A DNA stretch of 64,000 nt from Rhodocyclaceae bacterium. GTDB taxonomy: Bacteria > Pseudomonadota > Gammaproteobacteria > Burkholderiales > Usitatibacteraceae. The position numbers were made by a program, and so were the translations under genes. Position 1 is the first letter of the stretch. Every line of letters starts with the position of its first letter. The notes under the pieces were generated by a model, which was not told the DNA's origin, searched no databases, and was given only the letters and a program-made list of their open reading frames with translations. The stretch lies in assembly GCA_020247545.1 (NCBI GenBank), contig JADCIX010000046.1:80189-144188 (forward strand), given 5' to 3'. Below, piece by piece: positions 63,974 to 64,000 of this stretch.

Positions 63974-64000
63974 ATGAAACGTTGGGACCTTACCCTAGAC
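63974..64000 (+). CDS. Start of an unidentified gene, cut by the window end
   Basis: AAAGGA lies eight bases before ATG 63974; only nine codons (MKRWDLTLD) are present. Product unknown. The 140 bases before it contain no other gene. Confidence 0.45.

Overview
The window reads as chromosomal DNA of a Gram-negative proteobacterium, most likely a betaproteobacterium. The main evidence is the gene order yebC - ruvC - ruvA - ruvB - ybgC - tolQ - tolR - tolA - tolB - pal - cpoB - queE - queC, together with clpS/clpA, SlmA, lipoproteins, TonB-dependent uptake and a sulfide-oxidising flavocytochrome. The taxon is inferred from gene content, not from a marker search. I see no rRNA, tRNA, CRISPR array, prophage or intact insertion sequence.

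Layout. 1-5.9 kb: the 3' end of a GlcG/HbpS-type gene, a zinc-ribbon protein, an SDR, a cysteine-cluster protein, a PAS-PAS-GGDEF-EAL protein, then a short operon with an aldo/keto reductase and a KTSC protein. 5.9-8.7 kb: malate synthase (aceB) divergent from a LysR regulator. 8.7-16.8 kb: a FecR/DUF6600-type secreted protein divergent from a 1214-residue fusion (winged helix, coiled coil, one membrane span, AsmA-like domain), followed by an MsbA-like ABC exporter. 17-21.5 kb: Fpr, a secreted prolyl oligopeptidase and a CaiB/BaiF CoA-transferase. 21.5-28.6 kb: DUF3297, a TonB-dependent receptor, a CorA-like protein, and a coupled SOUL / exported methyltransferase / GDSL-esterase operon. 28.8-41.7 kb: a KAS III-like enzyme, a transposase remnant, several exported proteins (DUF1838-like, D-aminoacylase-like, NAGPA-like), a GST, a GNAT, a DUF349 protein and mnmA. 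41.8-51.2 kb: a Lys/Ala-rich exported protein, rluE, a cold-shock gene, clpS-clpA, the flavocytochrome c pair, a small acetyltransferase/SnoaL/slmA group and a HerA-like ATPase. 51.5-62.6 kb: the yebC-ruv-tol-pal-que block. 62.7 kb to the end: a YeeE/YedE thiosulfate transporter and the start of another gene.

How the genes fit together. The ruv genes form the Holliday-junction resolution machine. The tol-pal-cpoB genes form the envelope-constriction system, and queE/queC make 7-deazaguanine precursors of queuosine. ClpS delivers substrates to ClpA. The flavocytochrome c pair and the YeeE/YedE transporter point to use of reduced sulfur compounds. Many of the accessory genes encode exported or membrane proteins.

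Several signals go beyond ordinary annotation. A family of GC-core palindromic repeats (consensus near GACGGGCRTCTTC) sits at gene 3' ends in five or six places. The wHTH-coiled-coil-AsmA fusion carries a recent 768-bp-period internal duplication. A structured 173-bp tolQ-tolR spacer holds a Cys/Arg-rich 57-codon ORF exactly fitted between the two genes. A 27-bp tandem repeat lies in front of queE, inside an ORF that overlaps the queE start.
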